A stretch of 64,000 nucleotides of DNA, from NCBI RefSeq assembly GCF_015832195.1, contig NC_052017.1, positions 13,840,790-13,904,789 on the forward strand. The letters are read 5' to 3'. The position numbers were made by a program, and so were the translations under genes. The notes below the pieces were generated by a model. It ran no database searches, was not told the DNA's origin, and was given only the letters and a program-made list of their open reading frames with translations. Origin of the DNA: Motacilla alba alba. Taxonomy: Eukaryota; Chordata; Aves; Passeriformes; Motacillidae. Positions 39,301 through 51,500 of this stretch are shown piece after piece; position 1 is the stretch's first letter; each line of letters opens with the position of its first letter.

Positions 39301-40008
39301 GCACTGCTTTCAAGAGATTTATAAATATGAATGGACTGGTGATGCCAGCCAACATGATTAAGATGCTCCCTAAATCAACGCTACCACTGAGTTGCCCACA
39401 AATGGCACAGAAATAATTTTATTTTGATAAATAAAATGTCAGAGATAAAAAGGCCTGTGAACTGAGTGCTGTGCCTCCTAAGCTTTCACTTTTTTACCTT
39501 AGATGAGCAACTGATACAAACAGCAATTAAGGGCTTACTTTAAGCAAGGACTTAAGTTCCATATGCTCAAGTGTTTTGCCAAGCAGGAATGAGGTTATTC
39601 ATATAATTAAATATTTGTCCTGCTATTAGATGAAGAATGCAAAATTTATATCCATGCAAATTTATCCACATATAACAGTTTTACAAATCAAGGAATCTGT
39701 TATATTTTTTGGAGCTGTCTGAATCCTGGGAAATGGAGAATATATTCTCTGTCTCACTGGTTATTTCAATGCACAACTGAATTTCTTGAGGAATATTGGG
39801 CAGACCATGCATTCCTAATGATAAATATGCCAGCATGATGACAACTGGTTTTACCTTGAACATTTCTCTGGATAGCGATTTTTTCTAAGCTGATAATAAT
39901 ATGGCTCAGTCTCCCAGAGGGAAATAAAACACTTTCCTAGGAGCCATGTTAGTCCATGTTGAATGAGGGCTCTAAAAGTAAGAAGTCACACGAATGGTTT
40001 CTTAGAGG

Positions 40009-40040
40009 AAAAAAAAAAAAAAAAAAGAAAAAGAAAAAAG
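40009..40040 (+). repeat. Poly-A / A-rich tract
   Basis: A18 followed by gaaaaagaaaaaag. No SINE body or target duplication was recognised beside it. Confidence 0.9.
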
Positions 40041-43000
40041 GCTGGCCTAAAAGAGTTTACACAGCTGTGAGTGATAAAATATAGCAGCCATGGCAACCCA
40101 CTCTCCACTATTCTGATAATGCATCAGAAATGAGGCTATTAGAATTATTAATTCACATTAGCGGCTATTAAAATTACTACCTGCAGATTCACAGCCTGAA
40201 AATCCTTTTCTGTTTCTAAGAGAAGGTTCAATTGCAGAGGGAACCTTTTTGCTAAATAGGTGCACTGTATTGTATGCTAGACATTATGGGAAGTCCAACA
40301 GATAATAAAGCTCACATTGAGCTTTATGAAGCTGCTTTGTAATGCAAGCCTAGCAGATGTAATACTTCATTCTTTTAATGATGGCAAAGAACCAATACAC
40401 CCCTAATAGCAGTAACAATAACTGGACTCTTACTGGTTTCCTGGAAGCTAATACTAGAAATCAAACTTACTGCAGGGTATTTCATTAAATAACAAGTGAC
40501 ATACAAAACGTTCTACGCTGGTCTGTAATAAACAAAGCCAACAGAAACCAGCAGAAAAACTGAGCCAGGCCCATAGAAAGGTTTTGTAGAGATGCTGTGG
40601 TGAGACTCAGGGAGTCCTGCAGAGATTTGGCTACATCCTTTCCATCCCCCATTAACTTAACTCAAAATGCAATTGCATGCTGTTTTAAGTAAAAGAAGAA
40701 ACACTACTACACCAAGGCCACAGCAGGAAATAATCAGGGGGAACAGCAACATGGCAGAGAAAGAACATTTTATTTATGGAAATGAGCAGAAAAAGTAACA
40801 CACCAGCTAGAAGCCAAATAGGTACCAGCAAAAATGAAAAACAAGCAAAGAACATGAACTTGGATTACAACCAGTTTTTAGGAATTCACATCACAGTCTA
40901 TCTCCTTTAAGATCCCATGTACCAAAAATGGTTATGACATCCAGTGTTCTTTCTAAAAACGATCATCCTCAGAAAGAGAAGAGGAAAACAAAAGTGACTG
41001 TAAAATGAAATTTAGCACATCCCCACAGGCTAAATACAGCAAATGATGTAGGTTTACACAATGGGGCTTGAGTAGCCTTAACACTAAATGCTACTCTAAA
41101 TTCCTTTTCCCTGGTCACTACCTAACTCAAGAGCAGCCAGAGTTTCCTAGGGATTTATTTTCTTACAAAACTCCCTCTGTGCCTACAGACATTTGTTTCA
41201 TATTTGTGACATATTCAAATTTTACTTCCTGCAAAACTCAATAATATCTGTAGAAGTAGATATTTAGCCATCTAAGCTTCCTTTGGAGCATGGAATGAGG
41301 GTCTCAGCAAAGGAAGACACTCTTATTTTCAGAAATGGTGGCAAATAATCTTCTAACAAATAAAAAGGTGGTAATACTTAAGGTTATTAATTAGATGACC
41401 TAGGGTTTATTTCTTGCTGGGAATGTCCAGACTGACAAACACTGGATGTCCATATCACAGTCTCCCCAATGCTCTTGGGGCTGTGCCTAGAAAAGTTTAG
41501 TGCACCAAAGAACATTATAATACTGGGAAGGTGGAAGTATAAATTTGGCTTAGACCAGTTTGGAATGTAAAGTCAAAGAAAATAGGCATGCCAGAAAATG
41601 CTATTGATGGTCCTTATAAGAGATGACCAAGTAACAAAAATATTTGTCAATGACCTTAACTGTAAAATTTCCAAGAGCTACAATTCTGTGGTATCAGGAC
41701 CCTGCCCTTTTCCCATTTCTCCTCAGGCTTTCAGACAAACATTGCTGGATATGGTATTATTCACACAGATAACAGCGTCCCTGCATAACCAAAGGGCTTC
41801 ATGCATGAAGAAAAGTATTTGCTTTTTTTTCCCCTACTTACTGTTCATCAGCTCAAGTTCATGTCAGCAGGATGACTCACATGCTTCTGTTTAGCACGTG
41901 CTTAACGCTCAGCTGAGTGGAGCAGAGCCTGCTCTGGCTGCAGACCCCAGTTTGCCAGCAGGGATGGGAGAGTCGAGCAGCTCATGCCCCATGGACCAGC
42001 ACAGTGGTGCCACCACGCCGGCAATTACTGAGCACTGCTTCGTGCCATGGAGAGTGCTCGCCCAGGGCCCCGCAGATACAGCCACCCTTCCTAAGGTCAC
42101 AGAAGTGTCAGGGAAGTATTTTTGCCTCAGAACTTGCTGACTTGTAGAAAAATGAAAATTTCAGCAGAAGTGGGTTTGTTTTCACATCAAGTTTTGTTTT
42201 GTTTTCCAAATTAATGTTGGGAAAAGAAACTATTAAAATCTTAAAATCTTCTAAAAGGCAAAATAACCTTTCTCTATACAGTTTCTGTACAATGGACTAA
42301 TGAGCAGTTATTTTTCCCTGGATCAAAAAGAGACTTTTAGGAAACATTTGAAGTAAGAAACAAACAAAACTTTGGAGGGAGTAGCTGGAGAGATCACGTG
42401 AATCAGAACAGAGACTAGAAAACAATGCAGAGTGGAGTAGGCAAAAATTACAAAGTGTTTTTTCAACTTTTTCACCTTGTTTCAGCTTTTCACCTTACAA
42501 GGTGGAGACCCCAAAAAGTTGGCTGAAGGAGGCGGAGGAAGTAGTGGATGTGATAAAACACTTCCTTTTTTTCTTCTTACACACCATGAGTCCATTTGCA
42601 GAGATTTTCAGTACAACATGATAAGCCCCTAAAAATACACCAGAGTACATACCCCAGAAAGGAGCCCAGTACTGGAAGAAGAGGAAAAGTTGAAGAATCC
42701 AAATACATTATTATTCCTTGCAAAAGTGTCCATAGTTTAAAGAAAGAGTCAGGTTTACAACAAAATTAAGCTGGACGCTTGCTGAAGGATACATGATGAA
42801 ATTCTCCAGTGGGTCAAGGGAGTTGGACTCCAGGAATGCACAGGTCACTCCAGGCATGACTCCTGGGAGGTGCTCCCCATGCCCCACGTGTCACTGCTTC
42901 AGAGTGGCTCTGCACAGGGAGCAGACACTTGCGCAGCAAAATGGGCTTTCCCCGTTAAACTATTTCTGCTAATAATGGACCTGACAAAAGCAGTTCAAAA

Positions 43001-43620
43001 TAATTTACTTCTTTCTACTTTAACATTTTGTGTGTTTTCCTTCAGATCATCTTTTACATCACCACAAAGGAGTAGCTTCCACACATTGCCCATTGCCTAA
43101 ATGACTGCTGCTACTTGTAGTCAATTTGATTTTAAATTAATCTCGCATTAAAATCTAAATAAGGGATGATTTCAGTTTTTACTTGGAAGATGGAAGGAAG
43201 AGCAATGTGGGACTGTACCAGCTGCAGCTTTAGAGCTTTATTTGAAAGGCTACAAGGACACACTTTATTTCCTTAAGGATCTCAAAGGCCTGAACTAATT
43301 AGTACTTATTAGAAAACAAATTAGAAATGCATTTTATTTCTCCATATGGTGAAAGACAGAGCTACAGTAAAGGGGTGGGATCTCATAAAAGCTGAGATGT
43401 TGATTTGCAATGCATAATTTATTTGACTAATTTTGCCTTTTCTTTTATTCTTCTATGTATTTTCTGTGGAGGTAACAACTTCCTTCCATGTAACCATTGT
43501 TTTGAGTTTTTTGTCAAATAATTTTTACTATGTAACTCATCTGTGAACAATTCATTGCATATATTTGAATGTTACAATTCAAAATTATAGTGGCAAAAAT
43601 AATTGATATGCAGGTTACCC

Positions 43621-43636
43621 TTTTTTTTTTTTTTTT
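43621..43636 (+). repeat. T16 homopolymer
   Basis: Sixteen consecutive T after ccc. No attached element was recognised. Confidence 0.95.
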
Positions 43637-46600
43637 GATAACATGGATACCACTATGACCTTTTTCATGTGAGTGTGCTTGATTTTACTTTCTTCATTTT
43701 TGTCATCATAAATTCTTCAAAATTACCTTAAAACTGCTTGAACTAGAATTGCTGTGGAAGAGAAAACAGGCACTACCAGAATTAAGTAGAATTCACAGAA
43801 GTTCAGACCTTATTTTCACTGTTTTGTGAATGTTTCTCCCAAGATATACTTCATGTATGTAGAAGATAAACATGGTCAGTGAGTAAACACAGTTATAGAA
43901 ATCTGATTTTTAAAAGTTAAAGAATACTTAGAGACAAAGTAGAACTGATCTCAGTAACTGCTGTCAGAGACACCTGATGGCAACCCTGACACAACCAATT
44001 CATTATTTCTGTTTGTAAAAGACAGGGATTTCCAGTATTTGGGGCTGGAAGGAAGAACTTGCTGTTCATCATGTCTTGAGTACATTAGAAATGAGACCTC
44101 TGATCACTTTGCTGATCACTGTGCTGGTCTCCTCCTGACACTGCTCAGCACCAGGGGACATTAGCACTAACACCTGCAGAATGCCACCACAGAGATGGCT
44201 CCTATCCTGTGCTGTTGGAGGTCAGAGCATCTCAAACTCACAGCTCTTACCCCTCTTTCCTGAGTAGGACATCAACATAAAGCCATGGTTTTCAGCCCAA
44301 ATCCTCACCTTTAGCACTGGGACTACTTCAAATATGGAAAGATGGTGTTTTCCCCATGCTCAGATTTCAGGTCTTTAATTTCTGAGTAGACTGCTATTCA
44401 ACAGGCTTTTATAGGAACAATGTCTAGTAACCTGCCACCCACATTTGTTGTGAACATCATGTGGTGTGGATGTCAGTATTGCCATGTACTAGGTGTGCTT
44501 TCCACCCACCTACAAAACAGAGTTCTTTGGGGAAGAATGGGCAGAAATGCTAGATTTGTTCATCCCAAACAATTTCTCATATTTTTCTGCTCTAGGCAAT
44601 TTCAAAAGAGAAAATTATGCACAGATAGATGTAATTATGTCTATATGCATGCTGACCATGTAATTGCAAGAACAATGATTCCAAATATTCTTTTTAATTC
44701 ACCCTACACCTGCCTCACTCAAAATTGTCATCTTTAGATCCCAGTATATAGAGGGCACCTGCAGCCGAGTCCCATCAGTAGGACATCTAAATCCTTTGGA
44801 AACAACCACATACCCTTCACGCTACTGAACGTTCCAAGGAAAGGCATTTTATATACCTACTACTGGAAGAAAATACAAAAAGCATCTGAGTAGGCATTCA
44901 AATTTGAAGGAATTGATTTCATCCCTGTATTAAATGTTTTTTCCACTATTTGTAGATTCCAGCCAGACATAATTAATTTTACCCCAGTGAGAGGAAAAGG
45001 GTAGGAGCTCTGTTATCTTCCTTAAAATGTTTTTTGGCTAGAAAATGCTTCTAATTTGCATGATGCATTTCTCCATCAATGTTATAGAACTACATGCTTA
45101 ATTTATACAAACTGTAAGTATGCATGGATCATATATAGGTTTTCAAATTATGAAAGACTTGTTTTTCTCAGTTTATTTCCTTTCTTGAGAGGACTGAGCT
45201 CACCTTTCAACCACCTCTTTTAACAGCACTTTGCTAATCTCTATGTAGTTTATAAGCTCTTTTTTCTCTTCAAAAATGTTTTCTTCGGTATGTTCCACAC
45301 TCTGCACTATATTTCAAAGTGCCACTTTAATCCTTTTTATCTTTCTGATAACTTGGGGGGTTGGTCATTACTTGGTTATTCTGGTCACATTTCGCTGTCC
45401 TTCACTGAAATCTCAATAGAGAAAGAATGCTTTAGGCAAAATGAACTCTGAACTTTTGTGTCATCAAAATCTTAATGTAAGTATATTGAATACAGCCTGC
45501 ACAGCTAAGCCTAAAATCATAAGAAACATATCACATCATAAAAATTGCACCAGTGCAAAAGTGGATGATTTTGTGAAAAACAAATTTCATTTCTTGGTGT
45601 TATTTCTTACAACTCGGGTATTTACTGAATTTAAAAATAAATTTAAAAAAAAAAGTTTTGAAAATATTTAAATAAAATACAAGAATGGCAATGCAAGGAA
45701 GATAACACCCACAGCCTTCTGCTACCTCCTACACAAAACAATGATTTTTACTCTCTATAAGCTATTAAATGATTTTGCTTTCTACAATTACAAAACTAGG
45801 ATGTTTTCTTCATTTGAATACTTACAGGTCATGATGACACCATAAAAGCTAATGTGCATACTCTTTTTTAAATACCATTACAGCTCTAAGGAAATAGTGC
45901 TTTTCATAAAATTGTGTTTAAATTAAAAAGACATATTAGCATGAGTTAAAGTATCCTTTTCTCTTTCATTCTTTTAATACTTTATTTCTCAGGGATCAGA
46001 AGAAAACTAGTTGTTTTCTAAAATAGCTATTTCTGTCATAGGTGTTTGGGTACATACTTTTCATGTATGTCCCCACATCATTATTACATTAAATTATCAC
46101 ATATGAAAAGGATTTTGTCTTCTTCTCTTCATGTTCTGCATTAGTTATCAAACCTGCCGCTTCCTTCTTGGTACAGATCAATTTTTCACAGTTTAATACT
46201 CAAATTATTATCTTAAAATTCCTAAAATGCAGTTCCACTGTGGCTTAGCCACTTCTGCCGCTTTTAAAATCGCTACTTATTAATGTTAATCATGTTAGAA
46301 TGCTGGGTTTTCTTAACTAGTATAAGAGCTTAAGTTTTTAATCTGAGTCTTTTTTTCCCCTCACAAATTTCCAGAAAATTGCTAGGATTAAAATACCACA
46401 AAGATTTCCTTTCAACCCATGTGAGCCTGTAAGCCAGGTTGCTGAGAAGCAAACCTTTTATCTCATTCAAAGGACACACGTGCAGACTGATGGAAAGCAT
46501 GATCTGCAGTACATGTGTGTTCACTCCAGCAGGACATCTGCACACCTTGCATGCTGTGGTTAACAAAAAAGAACTGAGGAAATCTGGTTACAAGCAGGTA

Positions 46601-47189
46601 TTTCTTCCTTTCACCTTCATACTGTATGTATCTATCACTTATTTTTTATACACATTTCGAGTGTCAGTCTAGGTTAAATACATAAGGCTTTTAAGCTGTG
46701 CAGACACTGAAGGATAGTGAAAGCTGGGTTTCCATTCAGAAGAATAAAGGTGACCCTACAGAGGAAGCCAAGCCAATCTACTTCACTGTAATTGATTACC
46801 TGGGGGAAAAGAGATGGACAAATGAACCCTTCACCCTCAGTGCTCTCCAAGACAGGCAGTGTATCCACCTGTGGTCACACTGGGACTGCAATAGATAAAT
46901 GTGACTTCTTCTCTGGCAATATGTCAGACAGTTTAAGCAGCAGCTTGGAAGTTTGAGGAAGATTGAGGAACGACTTAATTTTGCAACCTGGATTTTGGAA
47001 CTGAGTTGAGCACAGATGCATTATACCAGATATTTCTGATTCTTCGTAAGACCTAAAGATAGCGTTTTTGCAAGACTATATAACCATTAGTTGTCTTAAA
47101 TGATGCATGTCTCAGTCCTTGCAATTCTGTGCTCCAAAATCTCCTTTCTATGGGTCTTCAAGAAGGAAGATGAGGATAAATAAACCAGT

Positions 47190-48500
47190 TTGGAACCTTA
47201 ATGTGTCCTTCAACTTCTTTTTCAGGTCCATTTGTGTTAGGAGAATAATAGAGAGGCTGTTCTAGTCTCACTGATTGGTGGCTTCTCCTTAGCAGTGGAC
47301 AAAATCTTAGATGTGTGTTGTAATTTCTTAGACCAGTCAGTGGTGTTTGATACCCACGGCCTTTGGTTGTGATAAACAGCACAGCTTTTATGCTATCACT
47401 CACTTGAGTGATTTTGTTCTTTCCTCTCCAAACGTCAACTGCAGTTCCCACTGAACTCAACTGCAAAACTGCTTTAGGCTTCAACTAAAACAGGTTTGGG
47501 CCCCAGGAGATGAAAGAAAGTGATTTTGATCAATTGCTCATCTGCCCGAAGAACACTTTCACACAGGGTCTGCCAGGCTATGCTTTAGTGCACCTCCTCT
47601 ATGTGATGCTGAGAGAGATAATAACACAGTTTGGGCTGTTGTGCTTTCAAGATGCAGGTGACACGCTGCTCTATGCCTCATTTTCATCAAACCCAGATGG
47701 TGCGGCATCTTTGCTTTGCCTGCGCCTGGCAGAGATTGATACTTAGAGAAGGGCAAGCCGACAGAAGCTTCATTTGGACAAGATAGAGGAGGGGCTATCG
47801 TGTAAGGGAAAATAGGTGTAATCTTACTTCTTTTCCACTTCCCATTTGAGAGGATTTCGACCTGGAGTGCGTTTGGATTCCTGTCGCTATTTGAAATTGC
47901 AGGTGGCTTTGAGGGTCCAAGACAGATTTTCATATCTGCTTCAGTTAGACATCTATCACATTTCTTCTTGGCTTTGGACAGTGCCACCTCTAATCCATGC
48001 CTTTTTAAATTCTAGACTTAATTATTGTGATGTGCTCTATATGGGGCTACAGATGAGGACCAACTGGAAACAATAGTGCGTGCTGAAACCAGCTGCTTGC
48101 CTGGCTGGCAATGGGAACCACTGAGCACATACTAGATAGCTTCTCTGGCAAAAGTTCTGTTTTTCTCCCCATTAAAGGAATGGCTCTCTCTCTATTGAAA
48201 CTGGCTCCTACACTGAATTAGTGTTAAATGACCTGGGTCCTATCTTCTTGAAAAAACATCTCCTGCCAAGTGAAGTCTCAAAGCAATTTCTGACAGTATA
48301 ATGTTAGAGCTCGAGATTTAAACAAATAGGAGGCAGTAGCAAGGCTTTTAAAACAAACAGCTCTCAGCTTCAAAATTGGCTTCCCCAACTACTCCAACAG
48401 AGCCCAAATGTGTTGAGCTTGGCACAGTAAATGACCCTTCACTTTTCCCTAGCTTTGGATTATCACCACACTTATCACAATGGACTGGTTTGAGAATCCC
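47190..48500 (+). mobile_element. L2-like LINE reverse transcriptase fossil
   Basis: A decayed non-LTR retrotransposon read in the + direction. Landmarks follow the family order. Near 47,290-47,360, a stretch ending FLRPVSGVFDT matches the usual 'LDLSAAFDTV' region of the RT palm. At 47,628-47,675, QFGLLCFQDAGDTLLY stands where the catalytic YADD box belongs, degraded to QDAGD. At 47,990-48,048, IHAFLNSRLNYCDVLYMGL matches the C-terminal 'HA.VTSRLDYCN.LY.GL' signature of L2-type elements. Near 48,228-48,275, DLGPIFLKKHLLPSE matches the following 'GLGP.YL...LLP' segment. The second to fourth landmarks lie mostly in one frame interrupted by stops; the first requires a frame change. The catalytic box is lost, so it is dead. 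CR1 dominates bird genomes and L2 copies are old. Confidence 0.75.
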
Positions 48501-51500
48501 ATAGTAATTGCCTCTGTATTCATGAGCTTTTTAACAACATCATTAATACTGCGCTGGAGTTATGGAATCCTCATGAAATTATACTAAACTGACACCAAGA
48601 GCTTGAACTTTGGATTCTTATTTTAGAGATTCCATCCGTGACCCCTTGCCCCTCAAAATGTGTGGTTCAGATAAGCACTCTCAGGATTCAATATTTTTCT
48701 GACCTGCCTCTTGGGTCAGCAAAGCGATTTGGAAAGCTCAAGAGAGTAGCCTTATTTATGACATTTCAACACTTATTTTTTCTAATTCTTGCTAAAACCA
48801 GAACCTACAGAAAGAAATTCTTAGGACATTAAAAAACTCCTCTCTAGAAGTCCTTTTTGTTTAGTCTTAAGATAGGAAAAGCCTATCATTTCTTATTGCA
48901 GCCAAATCATCCATTACAGGGGACAGCTTAAGCAGAATAGCCCTGTCAGAAGTTTTACTACAATCTATCTAATGCAGAATACTGAAACATTTTCTATTAG
49001 ACAAATATTGTTATCTGTATCCACGTCAGATAATGCTATTCTCCATCAGCAGTGAAACTGCCAAAATGGTGTAAGATACTCAGGACTGAGCTGTGACTTT
49101 ATGGGAGTAACAGTGGCAGAATCTGTTTATGATAATAGACCCAAGAATCTAATTCCTTCCTCCATTACTCCAGCTGACCAGTTCAAACATTGTTATCGGA
49201 ATACAACGTCTCTGTCTCAAATACTCTGAGTAAATGGGATTTAGATTTAATTTATAATTCTTGGAAAGGAAAATATTCCATTACTTCCTATATGGACTAC
49301 ATATGCCAGTAATAATTTAAATTCCTAAAGATATGCAGGTGCTTGGATGGAAAAAGTAGACATTTTGATTCCTTAGTCCCTGCTTTGGTTAATTGGATTT
49401 CACTGAGCATTTTAAATCGGCTGAGACTTTTGATCAACTGCACATTCGCCATCACTTCCAAGAGCTTTCACAGCACTACAGACCTGAATATCTATCTGAC
49501 AGACATATTTTTGAATCTACTAACAGTTCCTTACTAAGATATTTTCATCAAAAATGTAAAACCTTATAAAAAATTCAAATGTTTTGGTTCAGTTGAGGCC
49601 CTCAGTTAGAATAATGTCATCTCATGTCTACATGGCATGGTGTTGTTTTTATTTGGGGGCTTTTAATGCTACAGTGATAGTGATTTCAAAGGTTCTAGCT
49701 CCTTTTTAAGAGATAACTGCACTATTCTTGATTTTGATCTGTCACCACCTTGCCACAGTATGATATTTCAGGTTTCTTGTTTTGAGTAAATGTATTTTTT
49801 TATCATTGCAGCTTGATAAAACAGAAGCCCATTTTGAACAATAAAGCAGAAGTAATGTATTTCTATTTTTATATGTTTTCTTGGACATGATTGCAATTTA
49901 TGAGAAAAACCACTATAATTATGAATGCAAATGATTTCACAGTTACTGCAACAGATTTTGTTTATATATGTTAAACTATGCTGAGAAAGAGCCTGCTTTG
50001 ATCTGGGAAACTCATTAATGTCTTTGCAAAACAGCAATCAGAACATGGTATACAGCAGCGATAGGGACTGTGGTTCACCAGGATGTGAGTCAAACAACGC
50101 CAGCTTTGAAATTCAGACACCCTCTTGTGTCAGTACACAGAGGTGGATCATAGGCAACGTAGTAAGACTTTTTAATTCAATTGTTTTAAGATTGCGTTTC
50201 TAGTCTGATAGAAATAGTACTGTAATTTATTAAATCAATAGAATTATGTTTCCTACCAAGGCAAGGCAGAAATTCTAGGGAGGAATGACAGTGCATATCC
50301 ATATCCCGTGAAATCAAAAAGGCTGAGGGTGCAAGCTTGAGCATTCAGCCCTTGATGTCTGCTCTGCAGTCTCTTTCATAGTGGTTTGGACTATTCCTCT
50401 TACATCTCTTCAACAGGAAGCTTGGGTTCATCCTGAGGTTAGCTTCCACCAAGGAGCAGCATGGATGAGGCCATACTGTGTTTAGCTGTCACCATCTGTC
50501 ACCATCCTCCAACATTAACCCAGAAGACCTCATACTCTCACATGCAACCCAAAATATTCACACAACACTCCAGGGCATGTGTATACTCTCCACATCGCAC
50601 TTATTAAAATCCCATTCTTGAGGCTGTAAGGCGGTTTCCTCATTAGCAGCCTGGCCTGTGGACCCAGGCCTGACGATAAGTGCTGTTAACACCATGTCAA
50701 CAGATGTCTGAGGAACACTGTGGAGCCAGCCTGGGCCTCACAGAGACTGCAACCCCCCTTTCAGCATGCAAAAGGAAAGCCCAGGAGGGGAGAGCCAGCC
50801 AGATGCCCCAAAGGAATCATCAGGGTATTGCACCATTCACAGGCCAGACCAATAGCACCACGTGAGTTCAAAACACAGTAGTTACCCCGAGAGTATCCCA
50901 ACAGAGATATCTAAAAGTCATTCCTTGCCTTCCCCTTACACAGTTTCCTGATACCTATTCACACTTCAGTACTTAATTCATTCACAGTTGGCCCGGGTGA
51001 GCTTAGAAGGATGTAGGTGGGCCTTCCACAAAGCATAGGGAACATCTGTGAGTCATCCACAAACGGACATGGATGGGCACTGTGCTGGACAGGCTTGAGA
51101 CCTGGAAGAGGAAGCCAGGAGGTATGGCATGAGAAGGGTCATTTACCACTGACTTCAGTGTTTTCTCAGAACTCACCACCACAAAGATGGCCTTCTACAG
51201 GGTGGTGGGAACATATGCAGGCCCCTCTTGTAGAAGATGTGAGATCCACTCCTGGATGTGGTGGGGAGCAGATCAGCACAGCAATACAGGGTGGTGCTCC
51301 TCTGTCCCTCTCGAAGACACCCTCCTCCTTACAGCATTTGAAGTAACAGACACTGTACCCACTCCCCCTTGCCAAAGAGCAGGATCTTCCACTGTGGAAT
51401 ACTGAAATGCTTCCTAGACCTGTCAGCCAGAGCAGCTGAAAGCCTGTGCACCCTGGTTTTTACACAGAAATCTGAGCTATCACCTAGTAGATGAATAATA

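Larger units (their letters stand above)
34891..47189. other. Noncoding flank with possible conserved blocks
   Basis: No gene is supported. Simple AT repeats occur at 37,181-37,225, and a palindrome (atgtatgcatacat) is at about 38,242. The stretch at 40,080-40,480 is rich in ATTA cores (attattaattcacattagcg, ggctattaaaattactac) and repeat-free, resembling developmental regulatory DNA. A GC-richer stretch at 41,890-42,090 has mutually overlapping ORFs and no motif. Confidence 0.5.

Noticed and set aside
47559..47987. 142-codon ORF on the minus strand
   Set aside because: Antisense shadow of the L2-like LINE fossil; RT landmarks read on the + strand.
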